A stretch of DNA of 64,000 nucleotides, from NCBI RefSeq assembly GCF_902170305.1, contig NZ_CABHWW010000026.1, forward strand, positions 310,001 through 374,000. The letters are read 5' to 3'. Shown here piece after piece: positions 36,343 through 46,511 of this stretch (the first letter of the stretch is position 1; every line of letters starts with the position of its first letter). The DNA comes from Yersinia alsatica (GTDB lineage: Bacteria > Pseudomonadota > Gammaproteobacteria > Enterobacterales > Enterobacteriaceae). Both the position numbers and the translations under genes were made by a program. The notes under the pieces are model-generated. The model did not search any database. It worked only from the letters and a program-made list of their open reading frames with translations, and was not told where the DNA came from.

Positions 36343-37245
36343 TTATTTAATAGCATGGGCAATAGCCAGCGCGGTATTCAGTTTGCCCAGCACCTTTCCT
36401 TGTGAATTGGCAAAAAAGCGCTGTTCAAGAATATTGGCATCCATCTCATCAAGCAGTTTCATATGGTGTTGATTTAGAAAAGAATCCAGGCGACCTTTTT
36501 CTATGCCAAAAAGCATATGCTCGCCAATATTTTTTAGCCCTTCAAAAACCTCGATAGAACCATATGAAGTGTTCTCCCCGGTTAAGACATCGGAATAAAC
36601 ATAATCGAAAATGATTTCGCTGGCGGGGGAGGCATAAGTGCCAATCGCGGAGAAAATATTCTCTACTGTGTCAGGGAGCAAATACATAATCAGCCCCTCC
36701 AATATAAATAGGTTTTTTTCGCCTTTTTTTCTCGGCAACTCCTGCAATATTTTAACCAAATTGTTTTGGTTAAAATCGATAGGGATATAGCGCAAGTTGC
36801 GCGGGGTAGAGATGCTCAGTTCTTGTAGTTTGGCTATTTTATTTTTTTGCGCTACCGGATGGTCTAACTCATAAATCAGGCTTTGCTGTAGTAAATTCTG
36901 AAACCTAATGGCTCTGGAGTCAAAACCGGCACCAAGAATGAAAATATTGGCAAACTCACTAGCACGTAATTGGAAAAACTCATCTAGATACTTTGTCCGG
37001 CTAATTAAAAATTCATAGCTGCCCGCAGGTATTTGTGGTGAGAGAATATTACCCGGCATCAAAAATGATTTTTGGGTCATTGAAAAAAAAGAGGTTAATG
37101 AGTGTGAAATTAATAGCGAGATATAATCCTCTGTTTTGTATCCCTCCCTTTTTTCACTGTAGGATTTTGCCCTGAGTATGCAGACTAACTCAGCAGAGGG
37201 TGAGAAATCTGACATAGTGCTTTTTGCCATTTGATTTATCCTCAA
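36343..37245 (-). CDS. SAM-dependent methyltransferase, PPM1/LCMT family
   Basis: A 300-aa methyltransferase. It has the SAM-binding motif FILGAGFDSRAIRF, the acidic YELDHP that binds the ribose and LFILEGLIMYLLP, typical of leucine carboxyl methyltransferase-like bacterial proteins. The target is unknown; many relatives modify secondary metabolites. It is inserted between ltaE and poxB relative to E. coli, and is more AT-rich than its neighbours, which suggests lineage-specific gain. The start could also be an internal ATG (MSDFSPSAEL). Confidence 0.8.
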   Translation of the reverse strand: MRINQMAKSTMSDFSPSAELVCILRAKSYSEKREGYKTEDYISLLISHSLTSFFSMTQKSFLMPGNILSPQIPAGSYEFLISRTKYLDEFFQLRASEFANIFILGAGFDSRAIRFQNLLQQSLIYELDHPVAQKNKIAKLQELSISTPRNLRYIPIDFNQNNLVKILQELPRKKGEKNLFILEGLIMYLLPDTVENIFSAIGTYASPASEIIFDYVYSDVLTGENTSYGSIEVFEGLKNIGEHMLFGIEKGRLDSFLNQHHMKLLDEMDANILEQRFFANSQGKVLGKLNTALAIAHAIK

Positions 37246-37463
37246 TATAGATTCGATTTTGTTATGATTTTACGGCACACATTATGAATGAGGATTTAAA
37301 TAAAACAGCCTCATGTGCCTGCATAATTTTTGTCTGGATATGATGTAAAAACTGTTAACTGGCTGGAGAAAACACCAGAATTATGTGCCAATGGCACCGA
37401 TGGAACACCGGTATCATTGGCGGGGAAAACGAGGAAGATTTTTATTGATTGAAACGCTGCTTA

Positions 37464-39185
37464 TTAACGTAACCAGTTAGTTTTTGCCAATTCGACGACT
37501 TCATCACCACGGCCATTAATAATCGCCCTGAGCATATACAAACTGAATCCTTTGGCTTGCTCAAACTTGATTTGCGGTGGCATCGAAAGCTCTTGCTTGG
37601 CGGTGACAACATCCACCAATACTGGCCCCGGATGCGCGAAAGCACTCTCCAGTGCAGCATCCAGCTCAGAGGCTTTTTCTACTCGAATCCCTTTGATTCC
37701 CGCGGCATTGGCAATGGCGGCAAAGTCTGGATTATGCAAGTCGGTGCCGTCAGTTAGATAACCCCCAGCTTTCATCTCCATGGCGACAAAGCCCAGCACG
37801 CTGTTATTAAACACCACAATTTTCACCGGTAATTTTAGCTGCGCCAGCGTGAGGAAATCCCCCATTAGCATGGTGAAACCGCCATCGCCGCATAAGGCGA
37901 CAACTTGCCTATTCATATCAGTGGCTTGCGCACCAATAGCTTGCGGCATGGCATTCGCCATCGAGCCATGGTTAAACGAACCTAACAACCGCCGCTTACC
38001 GTTCATTGCCAGATAGCGCGCGGCCCAGACGGTTGGCGTGCCAACATCGCAAGTAAAGATGGCGTCATCAGTAGCATGGCGGCTAATTTGCTGCGCCAGA
38101 TACTGTGGATGAATAGGTTGGCTGTCATTGGCGGTTGCCAGCCCATCAAGATCTTTGCGGGTGGTACGATAGTGTTCCAGCGCCTTAGTCAAAAATGCCT
38201 TGTCACTTTTGGCTTCGAGCTGCGGTAACAGGGCTGTAAGGGTGGTTTTGATGTCACCGACCAGCGCCATATTGACCGGGCAGTGGGCACCGATACTGCC
38301 TGGATTGATATCAATTTGAATGATATTGGCATTGGTTGGATAAAAGGCGCGGTAGGGGAATTGTGTTCCCAATAGCACCAAAGTATCGGCGTTGATCATC
38401 GCATGATAGCCGGAGGAGAAACCGATCAGCCCGGTCATACCTACGCTATAAGGATTATCCCATTCAATATGCTCTTTCCCGCGCAGGGCATGCACCACCG
38501 GAGCCTGAAGCATTTCAGCTAATTTCACTACTTCATCATGGGCATCGGCACAGCCACTGCCGCACATCAGTGTGATATTTTTTGCCTGGTTCAGGGTCTG
38601 CGCCAAAATATTCAACTCACTCATCAGCGGTTGAACCAATGGCAGTTTAGGGGTTTGCCACACGATGGCGGCATCTTCAGGTGCGGCTTGCAGCGCAACA
38701 TCACCCGGTAGCACAATCACTGAAACACCGCGGTTAAGAATGGCTTTGCGCATGGCAATTTCCAGCACGCGCGGCAACTGCTCTGGATTGGAGACCAATT
38801 CACAGTAGTGGCTGCATTCACGGAACAGTTCTTGTGGGTGGGTTTCCTGGAAATAGCCGCTGCCAATTTCGCTGGAAGGAATATGCGCGGCGATGGCGAG
38901 CACCGGAACATGGTTGCGATGACAATCAAATAAACCATTAATCAGATGTAGGTTTCCTGGGCCACAGGAGCCCGCACATACCGCTAACTGCCCGGTTAGC
39001 TGCGCCTCGGCTCCAGCGGCGAAAGCGGCAACCTCTTCATGGCGAGTCCCCATCCATTCGATAGTTCCCATACGGTGCAGGCTATCACTCAGGCCGTTGA
39101 GTGAGTCCCCGGTTACACCCCAGATTCGCTTAACACCAGCTTGTTCCAACGTTTTTGCGACCAGTGTTGCCACGGTTTGCTTCAT
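37464..39185 (-). CDS. poxB: Pyruvate dehydrogenase (quinone)
   Basis: A 573-aa thiamine-diphosphate flavoenzyme that oxidatively decarboxylates pyruvate to acetate and CO2, passing electrons to ubiquinone at the membrane. The ThDP activating glutamate lies near [15 protein letters not shown]. The ThDP-binding motif is [19 protein letters not shown], and the C-terminal membrane-binding region is present. The length matches E. coli PoxB (572 aa). In E. coli it is RpoS-dependent in stationary phase; no such promoter was confirmed here. Confidence 0.94.
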   Translation of the reverse strand: MKQTVATLVAKTLEQAGVKRIWGVTGDSLNGLSDSLHRMGTIEWMGTRHEEVAAFAAGAEAQLTGQLAVCAGSCGPGNLHLINGLFDCHRNHVPVLAIAAHIPSSEIGSGYFQETHPQELFRECSHYCELVSNPEQLPRVLEIAMRKAILNRGVSVIVLPGDVALQAAPEDAAIVWQTPKLPLVQPLMSELNILAQTLNQAKNITLMCGSGCADAHDEVVKLAEMLQAPVVHALRGKEHIEWDNPYSVGMTGLIGFSSGYHAMINADTLVLLGTQFPYRAFYPTNANIIQIDINPGSIGAHCPVNMALVGDIKTTLTALLPQLEAKSDKAFLTKALEHYRTTRKDLDGLATANDSQPIHPQYLAQQISRHATDDAIFTCDVGTPTVWAARYLAMNGKRRLLGSFNHGSMANAMPQAIGAQATDMNRQVVALCGDGGFTMLMGDFLTLAQLKLPVKIVVFNNSVLGFVAMEMKAGGYLTDGTDLHNPDFAAIANAAGIKGIRVEKASELDAALESAFAHPGPVLVDVVTAKQELSMPPQIKFEQAKGFSLYMLRAIINGRGDEVVELAKTNWLR

Positions 39186-39306
39186 AGTTGTCCCCTCAAG
39201 GATTAATGGCGAGTCATTATTCTATGAGGTCAAAGTATGGCGTGTTTGGCAATAATTGCCCCATTAAAGGTAGTTCTACACAAGTATGGGGCGGCTAAAG
39301 GTGGGT

Positions 39307-40329
39307 TTAGGCCAGTTGAGTATCACCTTGTAGCTGACAACTGCATGCCAGCACATAACCTTGGGCAATTTCTTCTGGTGTCAGCGTCATAGTGCTGGTG
39401 GTGGTGTATTCACCATGCAGAATGCGGGTCTTACATGAACCACAGACTCCCGCACGGCAAGCGGCCATCACCGGAACTTGGTGTTGCTCCAGTGCAAATA
39501 ACAGTGAAGTACCGACCGGAACTTTCACTTGGCGCAGTGGGTGGCTTATGGTCATCGTAAGTTCATTGCTGGTATCAATAGCATCATCGGTGGTGCGGAA
39601 TTGCTCTTTCTGGAAATGATCCATGGGCACCGACTGCTCGCGACAATATTGCTCGACCCAATCCATATAAGGTGCTGGCCCACAAGTCATGACCCGACGG
39701 CGGGCAATGTCCGGAGCTACTTGCTGCATCACTTGAGCATTAATTCGCCCAGCAATAAATCCGGCTGTTGCTTCAGACTCCGCCATCAGTGTGAGCTGTA
39801 ATTGTTGTGGGTAGCGCTGCAATAGCTTTTGCCACTCATCAGCAAAAATGACATCTGCCGGGGTGCGGACATTAAAAATGACGCGGATATCGGCTTGCGC
39901 GCGGCGGGCCAGCACATCACGGCACATCGACATTATTGGGGTGACACCGCAGCCAGCCGCCAGCATCAGGTAGTGGTCATCATCAGCCTGGGCACAAGTA
40001 AACTCACCTTGAGCATCAGATAACCACAGATAATCCCCCGCGCTGACCTGTTGAGTCAGCCACTTTGAACCTTCGCCATCAGCCAGACAGCGTACCGTCA
40101 GTTGGATAAAAGGGCTTAACCCGGGTGTGGAGGACAGCGTATAAGCTCGTAGGGTTTCATCACTGTTACGAATACTGACTAAAGCATATTGCCCCGGTAA
40201 ATAGGGGTAAAAATCGTGATTGATTAAACGCAGGCTCCAGACATCAGGGGTTTCTTGCACCATAGAGTGGACTTGCATGCGGTTAGGACAGAGGGGCGTT
40301 GGGCAATCACTGGGAATAAAATCGGTCAT
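39307..40329 (-). CDS. hcr: NADH oxidoreductase Hcr
   Basis: A 340-aa flavoprotein that reduces the hybrid-cluster protein. An N-terminal FAD domain (RAYTLSSTPG), an NAD domain (AAGCGVTPIMSM) and a C-terminal plant-type 2Fe-2S ferredoxin domain (CRAGVCGSCKTRI with a later Cys) are visible. ATG at 40329 is chosen because GAGG precedes it by 5 nt; the open extension to 40380 is not conserved. It lies 107 bp after hcp on the same strand, forming hcp-hcr. Confidence 0.93.
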   Translation of the reverse strand: MTDFIPSDCPTPLCPNRMQVHSMVQETPDVWSLRLINHDFYPYLPGQYALVSIRNSDETLRAYTLSSTPGLSPFIQLTVRCLADGEGSKWLTQQVSAGDYLWLSDAQGEFTCAQADDDHYLMLAAGCGVTPIMSMCRDVLARRAQADIRVIFNVRTPADVIFADEWQKLLQRYPQQLQLTLMAESEATAGFIAGRINAQVMQQVAPDIARRRVMTCGPAPYMDWVEQYCREQSVPMDHFQKEQFRTTDDAIDTSNELTMTISHPLRQVKVPVGTSLLFALEQHQVPVMAACRAGVCGSCKTRILHGEYTTTSTMTLTPEEIAQGYVLACSCQLQGDTQLA

Positions 40330-40436
40330 CGGGGCCTCACAACGAATCAGATAATTAGCAAAAAAGTAGTAAAAGACCATGAATAAAAGCCCGGTCAGAG
40401 GCGAAAAGTGCCTTAACCGGGCTGGCTGTTATCGGC

Positions 40437-42089
40437 TTAGTTACCCAAAATCGCGTTCATATCTTGCTCTACGGTCGTAATTGGTCGCATACCAAATTTC
40501 TCATAGAGAATGGCCATGAGGTTGTCAGTCAGGAATCCCGGAGCAGTCGGCCCGGTATAAATATTTTTCACACCTAATGACAGTAAAGTCAGCAGAATAA
40601 CAATGGCTTTTTGTTCAAACCAAGACAGCACCAGACTGAGTGGCAGATCATTGACGGTACAGCCCAGTTTTTCCGACAACTTAACGGCCAGCATAATGGC
40701 TGAATAAGCATCATTGCATTGGCCGACATCCAGTAGGCGCGGTAAACCTTCCAGGGTGCCAAAATCCAGTTTATTGAAGCGATATTTGCCACAGGCCAGT
40801 GTCATGATGATGCAATCTTGCGGCACACTGCGGGCAAAGTCGGTGAAATAGCTGCGTTCTGTGCGGCTACCATCACATCCCCCCACCAGGAAAACATGGC
40901 GCAGTTTTTTGCTGGCAACCAAATCAATAACAGTGTCTGCGGCATTCAGTAAGGTCTGGCGACCAAAACCGACGGTAATCAGCTGTTCCAGCTCATTGTA
41001 TGGGAAACCGGCCATGCCCTGTGCTTGTTCAATAACTGGCGCAAAATCCTCACCATCCAGATGATTCACCCCCGGCCAGCCAACAATACTGCGCGTCCAG
41101 ATGCGGTCGCCGTAATTGCCCACATTTGGATCAATAATACAGTTGGATGTCATCAAAATAGGGCCGGGGAATTTGGCAAATTCTGTCTGCTGATTCTGCC
41201 AGCCACTGCCATAGTTGCCGACTAGATGTGGGTAACGTTTTAACTCCGGATAGCCGTGGGCGGGCAGCATTTCGCCGTGGGTATAAATATTCACGCCGCT
41301 GCCCTGAGTCTGTTCCAGCAGCATCTGTAAATCTTTGAGATCATGGCCGGAAATCAGAATGGCTTTACCGGCGACCGGGCGCACGTTAACCGACGTTGGC
41401 TGTGGATCGCCGTAAGCTTGGGTTTCACCACGGTCTAAAATAGCCATGACATTGAAGTTCATTTTGCCAATGCCCATGGCGTTATTGAGCAAGGTATCGA
41501 CATCACGTGGTTGCGTGCCCAACCACGCCATGTAGGCATGATATTCGGCATAAATCTGCTCATCAAACTGGCCTAATACGTGGGCGTGTTCCATATAGGC
41601 CGCCGCCCCCTTCAGGCCATACAAACACAACATACGCAAACCATGAATGTCGTCGCCGACCTCAGCTTTGTCACTATTTAATGCGAATTGTTGCGATTGC
41701 TGTTGCAGGGCAGAGATATCGTCTGACAGCAGTTGCAGCTCGGCTAGCGGGTGATCAACCGTGATGGTGTTGTCAATCAGGCGGCAGCGAATAGCCAGTG
41801 ATTGGCGTAACAGAATGGCCTCTTTGGCATAGCCGACGATGCGCTCGGAATCGAAGTTCACATTGGTTAGCGTTGAGAAGAAGGCTCTGGGTGCAAAGCT
41901 ATCAATTTGATGATCAACAATGCCAAGTTCGCGGGCGGTCAATGCCCAAGCCGAAAGTCCTTGTAATACGGCAACCAATAAGTCTTGTAAATCAGAAGTT
42001 TCGGCGGTTTTCCCGCACATTCCCTGCGCGTAAGAGCAGCCGTTACCCGCGGGTGTTCGGATGGTTTGTTCACATTGCACACAGAACAT
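40437..42089 (-). CDS. hcp: Hybrid-cluster protein (NO reductase / protein S-nitrosylase)
   Basis: A 550-aa protein, identical in length to E. coli Hcp. The N-terminal cysteines C3, C6, C18 and C25 (CVQCEQT, NGCSY, MCGK) hold the first Fe-S cluster. Later Cys/His/Glu residues ([25 protein letters not shown]) bind the hybrid 4Fe-2S-2O cluster. It detoxifies nitric oxide under anaerobic conditions and can initiate S-nitrosylation. Upstream are an NsrR-like palindrome and an FNR-like site. It is followed by hcr. Confidence 0.95.
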   Translation of the reverse strand: MFCVQCEQTIRTPAGNGCSYAQGMCGKTAETSDLQDLLVAVLQGLSAWALTARELGIVDHQIDSFAPRAFFSTLTNVNFDSERIVGYAKEAILLRQSLAIRCRLIDNTITVDHPLAELQLLSDDISALQQQSQQFALNSDKAEVGDDIHGLRMLCLYGLKGAAAYMEHAHVLGQFDEQIYAEYHAYMAWLGTQPRDVDTLLNNAMGIGKMNFNVMAILDRGETQAYGDPQPTSVNVRPVAGKAILISGHDLKDLQMLLEQTQGSGVNIYTHGEMLPAHGYPELKRYPHLVGNYGSGWQNQQTEFAKFPGPILMTSNCIIDPNVGNYGDRIWTRSIVGWPGVNHLDGEDFAPVIEQAQGMAGFPYNELEQLITVGFGRQTLLNAADTVIDLVASKKLRHVFLVGGCDGSRTERSYFTDFARSVPQDCIIMTLACGKYRFNKLDFGTLEGLPRLLDVGQCNDAYSAIMLAVKLSEKLGCTVNDLPLSLVLSWFEQKAIVILLTLLSLGVKNIYTGPTAPGFLTDNLMAILYEKFGMRPITTVEQDMNAILGN

Positions 42090-42106
42090 AATTATTTTTC
42101 CTTTTA

Positions 42107-42129
42107 AAGTTGCATTTGTAATGCGTGTT
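42107..42129 (-). promoter_or_regulatory. Putative NsrR operator upstream of hcp
   Basis: The site AAGTTGCATTT-G-TAATGCGTGTT is an 11-1-11 palindrome matching the NsrR pattern AAGATGCATTT-N-AAATGCATCTT at 18 of 22 arm positions. It lies 17 bp before the hcp start codon, so it could block transcription initiation or elongation. A second inverted copy of its left arm (AATGCAACTTTAA, 42172-42184) pairs with TTAAAGTTGCATT (42104-42116). Confidence 0.6.
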
Positions 42130-42190
42130 TAAAAGCATAGAGATGCTACGAGGGTTTAAAAAGGCTTTTTTAATGCAACTTTAACTTGTT

Positions 42191-42204
42191 TTGATTTAGC
42201 GCAA
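42191..42204 (-). promoter_or_regulatory. Possible FNR site upstream of hcp
   Basis: TTGATTTAGCGCAA matches TTGAT-N4-ATCAA at 8 of 10 positions. It lies about 100 bp before hcp, a plausible activator position for an anaerobically induced gene. Confidence 0.45.
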
Positions 42205-42287
42205 CTTTTGCTGCGAATGAGAATTTATTCAATATTAGGCAGGGATACTGCGCAGTAAACCGAGAGATTCACTGCGCAATAGCAAGA

Positions 42288-43187
42288 TTATGAAGAGAAG
42301 AAAGCAATCAAGATGGGTGCCAGCAAGCTCAATAAGAAACCATGCACGATAGCCGCTGGAACCATTTCCAACCCGCCACTGCGCTGTAATACCGGTAAGG
42401 TGAAGTCCATTGAGGTTGCCCCACATAAGCCCAGTGCCGTGGAGCGGCTGCTGCGCACCAGTGTGGGAATCAGCATGATCGCCACCAATTCGCGGGCCAG
42501 ATCATTAAAGAATGCGGCACTCCCAATTACTGGGCCGAATGTATCGGTCAATAAAATACCTGATAGTGAATACCAACCAAAACCGGAAGCCATCGCCAGC
42601 CCGGTTTTAACGGGCAATCCAATCAACATTGCGGCAATAGCGCCGCCTGCCAATGCACTGATCGCCACCACAAATGCCACTATAGTGCCGCGGCGATTTA
42701 ACACAATCTGGCGCAGTGTCATGCCACTGTTACGTAATTGAATACCAACTAAAAATAGCAAGAAAATCAGCGCTAGCTCACTGCCTTTCGCCGCAAATTG
42801 CAGCCATTCCCATTGGGTCAATCCCAGCAGAAAACCGACAATAACCACGCCACAGAGTTTTAATGATTCCAGTGCCATATGTAGGCGAGATGGCAGTGCT
42901 TCCTGACGATGCGTATTTTTCCACGGAGTTTTGCGTTCGAGTAAAAATAGTGCCAGCAAATTGGCGCAAAAAATACACAGAAAAAAGATGCCGGTGTATT
43001 GGAATATCAGCAGCAGGTTAGCGCTGAGATTTTCCAGAAATGCCAGGCTGATGCCCATAAAGAATAAAATAACGTAGACCATCCAGCTTAATAAGCGGTT
43101 GATCAATTGAATTAATGATTTGCGGCTAAGTGGGATCAGATAACCAATAATTAACGGCAAAAGAATGATCAGCAATCCTGAGTACAC
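42288..43187 (-). CDS. lysO: Lysine exporter LysO
   Basis: A 299-aa inner-membrane protein, the same length as E. coli LysO (YbjE), which exports L-lysine and toxic lysine analogues. It has about eight hydrophobic segments. Motifs shared with E. coli include VGIQLRNSGMTLRQIVLNRRG, the ASGFGWYSLSGILL segment and GLCGATSMDFTLPVLQ. The start codon is GTG at 43187. It lies between hcp and ybjD; aqpZ, which separates lysO and ybjD in E. coli, is absent. Confidence 0.92.
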   Translation of the reverse strand: MYSGLLIILLPLIIGYLIPLSRKSLIQLINRLLSWMVYVILFFMGISLAFLENLSANLLLIFQYTGIFFLCIFCANLLALFLLERKTPWKNTHRQEALPSRLHMALESLKLCGVVIVGFLLGLTQWEWLQFAAKGSELALIFLLFLVGIQLRNSGMTLRQIVLNRRGTIVAFVVAISALAGGAIAAMLIGLPVKTGLAMASGFGWYSLSGILLTDTFGPVIGSAAFFNDLARELVAIMLIPTLVRSSRSTALGLCGATSMDFTLPVLQRSGGLEMVPAAIVHGFLLSLLAPILIAFFSS

Positions 43188-43245
43188 GAGTTATACCGTC
43201 CTATACCTTTTTCATTGACGTTACTGCGATGTTAGCAGCACGAAA

Positions 43246-43376
43246 TTACCCGCTATCTAAGCTCATTGGGATTATGAGTCTCATCAGAGGGGGTAGCGCC
43301 AATACTATTCAAATCGGTTTACCACCAATTTGTCATTCGTTTGCGCCTTGCTGTAATGCCAATGACTTTGGGTATT
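43246..43376. repeat. Degenerate ERIC-like sequence between lysO and ybjD
   Basis: Segments AAGCTCATTGGGATTATGAG and CCAATGACTTTGGGTATTA match ERIC-like copies elsewhere in the window, but the middle is diverged. The 369-bp gap holds no gene, and the divergent lysO and ybjD promoters must lie around it. Confidence 0.4.
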
Positions 43377-43556
43377 ATGAGTAGATGAATAATGGGCTGT
43401 GGCGCAATAAGCTATCTAAAATCAGGGAGAGAGTAAAGAGCACCGGCTACCGTGGTACTTGAGCTATAAGGTTTTTTTGCTTCAGATAATCAGGTAATGG
43501 ATTAAGCCAGTAATCTGATAGTATCAATATGAATACATTCGCACCGGAGGCGTAGT

Positions 43557-45221
43557 ATGTATCTTGAACGTGTCGATATTGTCGGTTTTCGCGGTATTAA
43601 TCGTATTTCATTGAATCTTGATGATAATACAGTGCTTATTGGTGAGAATGCTTGGGGTAAATCCAGCTTATTAGATGCCCTCACGTTACTTTTATCCCCC
43701 GAACCGCAACTTTACCATTTTACCTCGCAGGATTTTTATCACCCGGCAGGGGATGAAAGTGCTAAAGAACGCCACTTGCAAGTTATCTTCACGTTTTGCG
43801 AAAAAGACATTGGCCACTGGCGCGCACCCCGTTATCGCCAATTAACACCGTTATGGATAAAAAATGACGATGGCTTACATCGTATTTATTATCGGATTGA
43901 AGGTGAGTTAGGTGACGATGATACCGTGTGTACTTGGCGCAGTTTCCTCGATTTAGAGGGGTTGCCATTGGCATTGCACGATATTGAAAAGCTGGCGCGT
44001 GGTGTTATTCGTATTCATCCGGTATTACGGTTGCGGGATGCGCGTTTTATACGCCGGCTACGCAGTAGCACCGCCGAAAATAACCGCCAACCCGATAAAG
44101 CGGCACTGAATCAACAATTGGATCAATTAAGCCGTGAACTGGTGCGTAACCCGCAGAAGCTAACTAACTCCGAGCTACGCCAAGGGTTGGAGGCGATGCG
44201 CCAACTGCTGGAGCACTACTTTGCCGAGCAAGGGTCACAATCAGCCAACTTGCGTAATCACCATTACCGCCCACAACCGGAGCGTGAGGCATGGCTTGCT
44301 CTCGATAGCATTAACCGCATGGTTGCAGAGCCTAATAGCCGCAGCATGAGATTGATTCTTCTGGGAATGTTTTCAACATTGCTGCAAGCCAAAGGGCCAT
44401 TGAGTCTTGACCCACATGCTCGCCCACTGCTGTTGGTAGAAGACCCGGAAACTCGTTTGCATCCCATCATGCTGTCTGTTGCCTGGGGGCTGCTCAGCCA
44501 ACTTCCTCTGCAGCGCATTACCACCACCAACTCAGGTGAGCTGGTTTCATTAGTGCCAATTGAGAGCATTTGTCGACTGGTTCGTGAGTCTTCTAAAGTT
44601 GCAACTTACCGTATTGGGCCACGCGGCATGAGTTCTGAAGACAGTCGCCGCATCGCGTTTCATATTCGTTTCAACCGGCCCTCGGCATTTTTCGCTCGCT
44701 GCTGGTTGTTAGTCGAAGGTGAAACAGAAATCTGGTTACTCAACGAACTGGCGCGCCAATGCGGCTATCACTTTGAAGCCGAAGGGGTAAAAGTGATTGA
44801 GTTTGCTCAGAGTGGCTTGCGCCCATTACTGAAATTTGCAAACCGGATGGGGATACAGTGGCATGTTCTGACCGACGGTGATGATGCAGGGAAGAAGTAC
44901 GCGGCGACAGTGCGTACTATGGCGGATGACGGGCGTGATCATGAACGCGATCGTTTGACCATTTTACCGGCACCAGATATGGAGCACTTTTTGTATCGTG
45001 AAGGTTTTGACGAGGTATATCACCGGATATCGGCTATTCCTGCCAATGCTAAAATGCAGCCGCGTCGGGTGATTGAAAAAGCGATTCATCGCACGTCAAA
45101 ACCGGATTTAGCTATCGAGGTTGCCAGCCAGGCCAGAGATTGGGGGGTAGAATCTGTCCCCCCATTACTGAAAAAAATGTTTTCTCGTGTGGTATGGCTA
45201 GCGCGTGGGCGAGCTGATTAA
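43557..45221 (+). CDS. ybjD: OLD-family ATP-dependent endonuclease YbjD
   Basis: A 554-aa OLD-family protein (E. coli YbjD is 552 aa). The N-terminal ATPase has MYLERVDIVGFRGI, Walker A GENAWGKSS, and a Walker-B-like LLLVEDPETRLHP. The C-terminal TOPRIM nuclease part contains the LLVEGETE motif and VLTDGDDAGKKY (DxD). OLD relatives act in phage interference or DNA metabolism; the role of YbjD is not established. It is a core-genome gene, unlike the split ATPase/TOPRIM pair at 12.0-13.8 kb. Confidence 0.88.
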   Translation: MYLERVDIVGFRGINRISLNLDDNTVLIGENAWGKSSLLDALTLLLSPEPQLYHFTSQDFYHPAGDESAKERHLQVIFTFCEKDIGHWRAPRYRQLTPLWIKNDDGLHRIYYRIEGELGDDDTVCTWRSFLDLEGLPLALHDIEKLARGVIRIHPVLRLRDARFIRRLRSSTAENNRQPDKAALNQQLDQLSRELVRNPQKLTNSELRQGLEAMRQLLEHYFAEQGSQSANLRNHHYRPQPEREAWLALDSINRMVAEPNSRSMRLILLGMFSTLLQAKGPLSLDPHARPLLLVEDPETRLHPIMLSVAWGLLSQLPLQRITTTNSGELVSLVPIESICRLVRESSKVATYRIGPRGMSSEDSRRIAFHIRFNRPSAFFARCWLLVEGETEIWLLNELARQCGYHFEAEGVKVIEFAQSGLRPLLKFANRMGIQWHVLTDGDDAGKKYAATVRTMADDGRDHERDRLTILPAPDMEHFLYREGFDEVYHRISAIPANAKMQPRRVIEKAIHRTSKPDLAIEVASQARDWGVESVPPLLKKMFSRVVWLARGRAD

Positions 45222-45228
45222 CATCAGG

Positions 45229-45355
45229 TATACCCGTCATCTTTCAAGATGCAGGGTTGTTGGCTGCCATCACTCACCCAAGTCATTGAGTTGTCTCAAC
45301 TCCTTGGATTCATTCAGTTGCCGCCTACCTGCAACTCGAAAGTTATTGGGTATAT
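45229..45355. repeat. Complete ERIC element
   Basis: It is 127 bp long with inverted ends (TATACCCGTCATCTTTC at the left and GAAAGTTATTGGGTATA at the right). The inner segments CACTCACCCAAGTCATTGAG and CAACTCCTTGGATTCATTC follow the ERIC consensus. It sits between the convergent ybjD and ybjX genes. Confidence 0.85.
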
Positions 45356-45379
45356 ATTAATGTATTAACATCATTAACT

Positions 45380-46327
45380 TTAGGTGAAATGCGTGCCTAA
45401 GCCGTTTTCGAGTTGATCAAGTAATTGATAACGGCGGCGATATTCGGCACGTTTTTTACTGGCAATATCTTCAATCGATTTACGTGCAATCTTGGCCGGT
45501 AAACGGAAATGGCCTTCTGCGCACTGTACCCCGCCTAGCGATATCCAGAAGTTGTCATAATCTGCGTGTAATTTATCTTTTTTCTTCGCCCGATAGCGCC
45601 AGTTTTGATAAACATGGGTGGCATTACCTACGGCAATAATATGTGTTATTCCCATCAGTTCTGCCAGGCAGCAAGTGGCCTCCAAAACCAGACGTTTGGG
45701 AAACAACCCATGGCAGGCTTTGGTGCTGGTGTGAATTTCGTGGTGCGGAGTTTCATTATCTGCACCTTGTAATCCACCAATAAACAAGGTTTTTTGGTTT
45801 TGATAATAAAATAGGCTGAAAGTCAGCAGTGCCAGTGTTTGTTGTTGCTCATTAGCCAGCATCAGCGTAATTTCGCCCTCTTTATTGAGTTTTGGAAAAC
45901 TACCCAAATAAAGAGAATACTTTTCATCATTTTTGCCAATTAACTCAGTCAGTTTATAAGGCGAATGATGTAAAAAGTTGCGGCGTAATGATTCAGGCAT
46001 ACATTGATTGATCAGCTTGAAATGGTCCTGTAATACCCCCAGTTTCTGGCGATTATTGAGTGTGTTCGCCAGATAAGGGCGATGCAATTTACAGGGTAAA
46101 TCAGGTTGAGCGCGAAGTATGCTGTTGAGTAGCGGCTGCTTCACCAGCACGCCGAGTAAGTTAAAGGTCAGCTTTGGGCAGATTAAGGCCCGGGCAATAA
46201 ATTTAAGCCGAAACTGTAATTCTTTCCATGAACCACCGAGTGCTTGATGACCTTTGAATAGCAATGCAATTAACCCCCAGCGGTTAATATTATTAGGGAT
46301 TAATACGGTATTCTTTATGTTTTGCAT
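45380..46327 (-). CDS. ybjX: VirK/YbjX family protein
   Basis: A 315-aa DUF535 protein similar to E. coli YbjX and to VirK. The central motif HYDNFWISLGG-like (ADYDNFWISLGG) and ITHIIAVGNATHVYQNWRYR are family hallmarks. VirK-type proteins are linked to antimicrobial-peptide resistance and envelope remodelling in enteric pathogens, and are often PhoP-regulated; no clear PhoP box was seen. It is divergent from macAB. Confidence 0.88.
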   Translation of the reverse strand: MQNIKNTVLIPNNINRWGLIALLFKGHQALGGSWKELQFRLKFIARALICPKLTFNLLGVLVKQPLLNSILRAQPDLPCKLHRPYLANTLNNRQKLGVLQDHFKLINQCMPESLRRNFLHHSPYKLTELIGKNDEKYSLYLGSFPKLNKEGEITLMLANEQQQTLALLTFSLFYYQNQKTLFIGGLQGADNETPHHEIHTSTKACHGLFPKRLVLEATCCLAELMGITHIIAVGNATHVYQNWRYRAKKKDKLHADYDNFWISLGGVQCAEGHFRLPAKIARKSIEDIASKKRAEYRRRYQLLDQLENGLGTHFT

Positions 46328-46511
46328 GATTAAATCCGTTATATCAATGTATTTCTGGCGCTATTGAAACAAATGGGAACTAAACAGAGTCTCAATACAT
46401 CTTAGATTCCGCCTGTTGCCCGGTAGGCATTGATATTTGGTTTAGTTAAATGAGAATTTCTGATGTTATTTTCAACGAGTTGGTCATTTACAATTAAGGA
46501 AGGTAATTGCT

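Noticed and set aside
46440-46470. PhoP box upstream of macA
   Set aside because: Only one GGTTTA half-site is visible; the second half at the 5-bp spacing is missing.
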